From the NCBI GenBank assembly GCA_005776365.1, contig SXPK01000059.1, positions 1-34,777 of the forward strand: 34,777 nucleotides of DNA, written 5' to 3'. Below are positions 34,344 to 34,777 of this stretch, piece after piece. The notes under the pieces were generated by a model, which was not told where the DNA came from, did not search any database, and worked only from the letters and a program-made list of their open reading frames with translations. Positions within the stretch are counted from its first letter, which is position 1, and the number at the start of each line of letters is the position of its first letter. This DNA comes from Planctomycetia bacterium. GTDB lineage: Bacteria; Planctomycetota; UBA1135; UBA2386. Made by a program: the position numbers and the translations under genes.

Positions 34344-34777
34344 TCAGTAGCGGAAGGCGCCGACGAGGCCGGACAGCACATCCGCCATCTTTGAGAGTGA
34401 CTTGGCGGATTGGAGCGATTGCTGGGCGCCGGATGCCGTCTCGCTCGCGCACTGCGTGACACGCGCGATCGTCGACACGATGCAACTCGATCCCTGCGCC
34501 GTCTCGGCCAGCGTTCTCGCGATCTCCTTGGTCGTCGCGGTCTGTTCTTCGACGGCGGCGGCGATCGTCGACTGGATGTCACTGATCCGGTGAACGATCT
34601 CCCCGATCTTGCCGATCGCCACGCGCGCCTGCCTTGCGTCCCCCTGGATTGCATCGATCCGCTGGCTGATCTCGCCAGTTGCATTCGATGTCGCATTGGC
34701 AAGCTCCTTGACTTCGTTGGCGACTACCGCAAACCCGCGACCGGCCTCTCCAGCGCGCGCAGCCTCGATCGTCGCAT
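34344..34777 (-). CDS. Methyl-accepting chemotaxis protein, C-terminal part (cut by window edge)
   Basis: The last 143 residues of a chemotaxis receptor; the 5' part lies beyond the window. It starts inside the hairpin tip of the signalling domain, with the almost invariant [20 protein letters not shown] that contacts CheA and CheW, followed by the descending coiled-coil helix with typical heptads ([36 protein letters not shown]) and a methylation-type region. The chain ends in GLVGAFRY without a CheR-binding pentapeptide. The ORF has no start in the window; a GTG at 34622 is internal. Whether the receptor is membrane-bound or soluble, and what it senses, cannot be seen. Confidence 0.9.
   Translation of the reverse strand, partial: ATIEAARAGEAGRGFAVVANEVKELANATSNATGEISQRIDAIQGDARQARVAIGKIGEIVHRISDIQSTIAAAVEEQTATTKEIARTLAETAQGSSCIVSTIARVTQCASETASGAQQSLQSAKSLSKMADVLSGLVGAFRY

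Overview
The window looks like a chromosomal segment of a GC-rich member of the Planctomycetota. The strongest clues are a four-gene block of families that are hallmarks of this phylum: a Tat-exported DUF1501 protein, a TIG/pre-peptidase-C-like protein, a DUF1549/DUF1553 protein with an N-terminal C-x4-CH motif, and a planctomycete-type cytochrome c fused to WD40 repeats. A Ser/Thr kinase with a WD40 tail and large exported multi-module proteins fit the same picture. The first gene ends in a module that I recall from secreted proteins of the Engelhardtia/Saltatorellus-like marine planctomycetes; this lineage hint is from memory and unverified. No rRNA, tRNA, CRISPR array, transposase or phage gene was seen.

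Layout. 1-5.5 kb (minus): an exported papain-family protease and a membrane-anchored kinase with WD40 repeats. 5.5-6.0 kb: a non-coding stretch with a convincing minus-strand intrinsic terminator preceded by about 180 nt of alternative and rod-like helices, so either a structured small RNA, a leader of the kinase gene, or the 3' end of the pyrK transcript. 6.0-6.8 kb (minus): a PyrK-type electron-transfer flavoprotein without pyrD beside it. 7.2-11.4 kb (plus): a sarcosine-oxidase-like amine oxidase, an MFS symporter overlapping it by 8 bases, and a protein with the full fold of a class III aminotransferase that has lost the PLP lysine and carries a lectin-like domain at its C-terminus. 11.4-19.8 kb (minus): the DUF1501 / TIG-PPC / DUF1549-DUF1553 / cytochrome-WD40 operon, with two 4-base overlaps.

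20.3-26.7 kb (plus): a large membrane-anchored protein of carboxypeptidase-regulatory-like modules with Met/Gly-rich inserts, a minimal PepSY-type membrane protein, an exported SGNH hydrolase and a zinc metallopeptidase that overlap by 4 bases. 26.7-32.5 kb (minus): five genes in one direction: an ArnT-like GT39 transferase, a membrane-tethered dual-specificity-type phosphatase, an APH-fold kinase (the first three tightly packed), a deoxyhypusine-synthase-family enzyme and a GT4 glycosyltransferase. 33.1-34.8 kb: a 2OG-Fe(II) oxygenase (plus) converging on the 3' end of a chemotaxis receptor (minus, cut by the window edge).

Most genes are exported or membrane-bound and fit a bacterium that degrades and remodels extracellular material. 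The most unusual items are the lysine-less aminotransferase-lectin fusion, the structured RNA with its terminator, and the deoxyhypusine-synthase-like gene beside envelope glycosylation genes. I did not find a clear defence or mobile system.
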